Assembly: GCA_022592435.1 (NCBI GenBank)
Contig: JABYQS010000455.1
Coordinates: forward strand, 1 to 21,933
DNA from: Cerioporus squamosus
Lineage: Eukaryota; Basidiomycota; Agaricomycetes; Polyporales; Polyporaceae
DNA length: 21,933 nt
Direction of reading: 5' to 3'
The first letter of the stretch is position 1. Each line of letters starts with the position of its first letter. A model generated the notes under the pieces. It made no database searches, was not told where the DNA came from, and saw only the letters and a list, made by a program, of their open reading frames with translations. The position numbers were made by a program, and so were the translations under genes. This document shows positions 19,091 through 21,933 of this stretch, piece by piece.

Positions 19091-20884
19091 ATGCTCAGAC
19101 ACGCGTCGTCGGCGACTCGTACGTCCTCCACACAGCCCGCCCGGGTGGTCCACGCATGATCTTTGCTTACCATTTCGACCGCTTCTGCAGGCATAGCACG
19201 GCCATTCCGGGCCAAACTGCGTCGCTCCTTTGCGACGGTGCAGGACACCCCTGTCCGACGCTACGGCGGCCTCAAGGACCAGGACCGCATCTTCACAAAT
19301 GCTTACTGCAGACATGACCATGGCATCAAGGGTGCGACGGTGCGTCCAGCTCGAACTTTGTATACTCGAATGACTTGACTAAGCGCTCCTCTGGTTCTAG
19401 TCTCGCGGCGACTGGCACAAAACGAAGGAGATTCTCCTTAAGGGCGACTCTTGGATTATTCAGACCATCAAGGACTCGGGTCTCCGTGGGCGTGGAGGTG
19501 CTGGTTTCCCCAGTGGTCTGAAATGGAGCTTCATGAACAAGCCGGGCTGGGAGAAGGATCCTCGGTAAGCACCCTCGCCTCTCCTATACCTCCGCATTCC
19601 AACCCCGCATTCAGTCCTCGCTACCTCGTCGTCAACGCCGATGAGGGTGAGCCCGGTACCTGCAAAGATCGAGAGATCCTACGCGGAGACCCCCACAAGC
19701 TCATCGAGGGTTGCCTTGTCGCCGGCCGTGCCATGAATGCCAGCGCCGCTTATATCTACATCCGTGGCGAGTTCTACCAGGAGGCGTCCCACGTTCAGCA
19801 AGCCATCAACGAGGCGTACAAGGCCGGCTACCTTGGCAAAGACGCATGCGGTTCCGGCTACTCTTTCGACGTCTACCTCCACCGCGGAGCTGGTGCTTAC
19901 ATCTGCGGTGAGGAGACCGCTCTCATCGAGTCCCTCGAAGGCAAGCAGGGCAAGCCTCGTCTCAAGCCTCCATTCCCCGCCGACGTCGGTCTCTTCGGTT
20001 GCCCGACGACGGTCGCGAACGTCGAGACCGTCGCGGTCGCACCCACCATCTGCAGACGAGGTGCGAGTTGGTTCGCCGGCTTCGGCCGTGCGCGTAACCA
20101 GGGCACGAAGCTCTTCTGTATCTCCGGTCATGTCAACAACCCCTGTGTCGTCGAGGAGGAGATGAGTATCCCTCTCAAGGACCTAATCGAGAAGCACTGT
20201 GGCGGTGTCCGCGGTGGCTGGGACAACCTTCTCGGTATCATCCCCGGTGGTAGTTCCGTTCCCGTCCTCCCCATCGACAAGTGCTCGGAAGTGCTGTAAG
20301 TATTATCCTTCGTCTCTCCTCTTCCGGGCTTACCTATATCTCAGGATGGACTACGACTCGCTGAAGGACGCGCAGTCCGGTCTCGGCACGGGCGCCGTCA
20401 TCGTCATGGACAAGAGCACCGACATTGTCAAGGCCATCGCGCGTTTCGCACACGTACGTCCTCTTCCCCTCCTCCTTCCGTCCTCCCCCATCCAACTCCA
20501 CTTTCTGCCCCACAGTTTTACAAGCACGAGTCCTGCGGGCAGTGCACGCCCTGCCGCGAGGGCACGACCTGGATGATGAACATGATGGACCGCTTTGTCG
20601 AGGGGCGCGGGCACCAGCGCGAGATCGACATGCTGCTCGAGCTCACGAAGCAGATCGAGGGCCGCACGATCTGTGCGCTCGGCGACGCCGCGGCGTGGCC
20701 GATCCAGGGCCTCATGCGCCACTTCCGCCCTGAGGTCGAGAAGCGCATCGCGCAGTTCCGCGCGGAGCATGGGCCGGTGCTGTTTGGCGGGAGGCTGAAG
20801 AGCCAGACGGACCCGACGCTGGCTATTCCGGATAATCTGGGCGCGAACTTGCCTGAGGTCGGTGCGCCGAGTGCGAGTGCGTAG
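19091..20884 (+). CDS. NDUFV1: NADH dehydrogenase (ubiquinone) flavoprotein 1, complex I 51 kDa subunit
   Basis: Exons are 19091-19118, 19191-19339, 19401-19564, 19615-20295, 20345-20453 and 20516-20884: 1500 bases, 499 residues, in phase throughout. The protein binds NADH and FMN and carries cluster N3, the entry point for electrons into mitochondrial complex I. Visible motifs are the FMN/NADH-binding [13 protein letters not shown] (about residue 89), [15 protein letters not shown] (about 120), [20 protein letters not shown] (about 205), and [12 protein letters not shown] with Cys 384, 387 and 390 plus Cys 430 as the four ligands of the [4Fe-4S] cluster. The first exon codes for only nine full codons; joined to exon 2 it gives [19 protein letters not shown], a basic mitochondrial targeting peptide. 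This start is chosen because a TGA closes the exon 2 frame just upstream of its acceptor. The fungal orthologue is called NUO51 in Neurospora. Confidence 0.96.
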
Positions 20885-21202
20885 ATCCAGAGCATTGGTA
20901 GTCGTGCGTCGAATACTATATCGCTTCGTCACCTGACATCATCTATTGATTCTGACATTGTACGTGCTTTGCCTGCCGTTATTATCCTGTGTCTCCCGCG
21001 AACGGGGTGACTCGATACGGTACGTATCGGCACTATGTGCTTCCTGGTGGAGATTCGCAGTAAATAAGCTACCCGGAATCGCAGCTTTACTTCGTGTTGA
21101 ACTGGGAATGGCGTGAAGGCTGAGGAGTACGCAGGATTCCGCACTATGGCTTTCAAAGCAGACAACCTTCGCCATATGCATGCAGTCAGTAAGGTACGTT
21201 AA
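20885..21202. other. Spacer between convergent genes
   Basis: These 318 bases lie between the stop codons of two genes that face each other, so they should hold both 3' ends. The stretch is richer in A and T than its surroundings. I see no coding exon or RNA gene; minus-strand frames near 20929-21181 have no motif. Confidence 0.6.
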
Positions 21203-21814
21203 TTACTTCTCAATACGACTACGTAGCTGTTCAGGCGTAGGATGCATTTCTGGGATCACGAAGTTACGACGAGGGACCGTTTCACTAACAAACTCGTCAG
21301 GGTGGTCGATTTCTAGGCAAGACCATGATTCGAAGACCACCAAGCGATCTCCATTGCTGAGTGGCTGACCCCCAAGTTCATCGACCCAAGTTGAAGGGTC
21401 CTCAGTGATATTCAAGCCAAGGTCCTTTGCGATCATCACTCGCAGCGTCTTCTTCCCGCCTTCCACATCATTGTCCGCAGGTGGGTACGGCACCAGCTCG
21501 CCGACGTAGACGATCCAGTACCACCGATGTGTTGTGTCTGCCACAGGATCCGAGGGATTCAGCCTGAGACGCCACCGGTCATCGGGCCATCCCACCTCCA
21601 GTTCGACGATTAGTCCGTCCGGGCACGGGTTGTACTCCGTAGATGCGTCCTTCTCTGCGGGAGGACTCTCCTGCGCTGCAGACGGTTGCTCGTCTGCGGA
21701 GGAGTCCTCTCCAACCGCGTCCTCTACTCCATGCGCGTCCTTCTCCTTACTCCGGCCCTCCTTGTTGCCCTGCGGACCTTCTCTGGGGGCGGGTTCAACC
21801 GGAATGCTTGCCAT
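21203..21814 (-). CDS. Hypothetical protein with acidic disordered head
   Basis: A single uninterrupted frame codes for 203 residues. Residues 1-60 are rich in Glu, Ala, Ser, Pro and Asp and look disordered. Residues 65-175 look folded: LIVELEVGWPDDRWRLRLN, HRWYWIVYVGELVPYPP, KTLRVMIAKDLGLNI and LVVFESWSCLEIDHPDEF show alternating hydrophobic residues and many Trp/Tyr, as in a mostly beta domain. No signal peptide or membrane helix is visible. I do not recognise the family. The gene is intronless, unlike its neighbours, and converges on the complex I gene. A second ATG ten bases upstream is in another frame and would give only a very short peptide, so I start at 21814. Confidence 0.75.
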   Translation of the reverse strand: MASIPVEPAPREGPQGNKEGRSKEKDAHGVEDAVGEDSSADEQPSAAQESPPAEKDASTEYNPCPDGLIVELEVGWPDDRWRLRLNPSDPVADTTHRWYWIVYVGELVPYPPADNDVEGGKKTLRVMIAKDLGLNITEDPSTWVDELGGQPLSNGDRLVVFESWSCLEIDHPDEFVSETVPRRNFVIPEMHPTPEQLRSRIEK

Positions 21815-21933
21815 GCTCGTGCATGAAGATGTTGGTGTTTAGGCACACACCTCCAATCGCAACTCACTCGCGTCCTTATCGGAGATCTCTATCCTGTCGT
21901 CATTTCGTTGCCACAGAGCTGACTCGGCTTTGT
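21815..21933. other. Upstream region of the hypothetical protein gene
   Basis: The last 119 bases lie upstream of the minus-strand gene and probably contain its leader or promoter. No TATA box or other feature stands out. Confidence 0.4.

Overview
This window is nuclear DNA of a filamentous fungus, most likely a mushroom-forming basidiomycete (Agaricomycetes). The DNA is GC-rich, the genes are broken by many very short introns (45-75 bases, GTRNGT...YAG), and the proteins read like basidiomycete members of their families. I cannot name a species. Gene models were spliced by eye; the exon ends given are those where both the splice consensus and the protein family agree.

Layout. Bases 1-1290 hold only a weak minus-strand coiled-coil candidate. 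Bases 1300-7615 are a normal compact gene cluster: a 2H-phosphoesterase of the AKAP7/ASCC1 type with an RG-rich head (+), a small single-pass membrane protein (+), the nucleoporin SEH1 (-, eight exons), an intron-containing tRNA-Ile(UAU) (+) and a PLP-dependent class I/II aminotransferase (-, five exons including a 15-base exon). Bases 7616-12085 are gene-poor and carry a degenerate GGAGCAR minisatellite and diverged duplicated blocks. A two-exon dual-specificity phosphatase lies at 12162-12811 (+) behind a TATA box. Bases 12812-19090 are a second long stretch without a recognisable gene; it holds pyrimidine-rich DNA, microsatellites, a 29-base C tract and, at 14.6-18.9 kb, fragments with good splice signals that may be an unrecognised or decayed gene. 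Bases 19091-20884 encode the complex I 51 kDa subunit (NDUFV1/NuoF, six exons, +). A 203-residue protein of unknown function faces it at 21203-21814 (-).

The recognised genes are housekeeping genes with unrelated jobs (nuclear pore, respiration, amino-acid metabolism, phosphate signalling, RNA-related phosphoesterase). They do not form a pathway or gene cluster. I found no clear new biological system. The items most worth a second look are the apparent frame break in the phosphoesterase gene, the unexplained spliced-looking sequence at 14.6-18.9 kb, and the minisatellite block.
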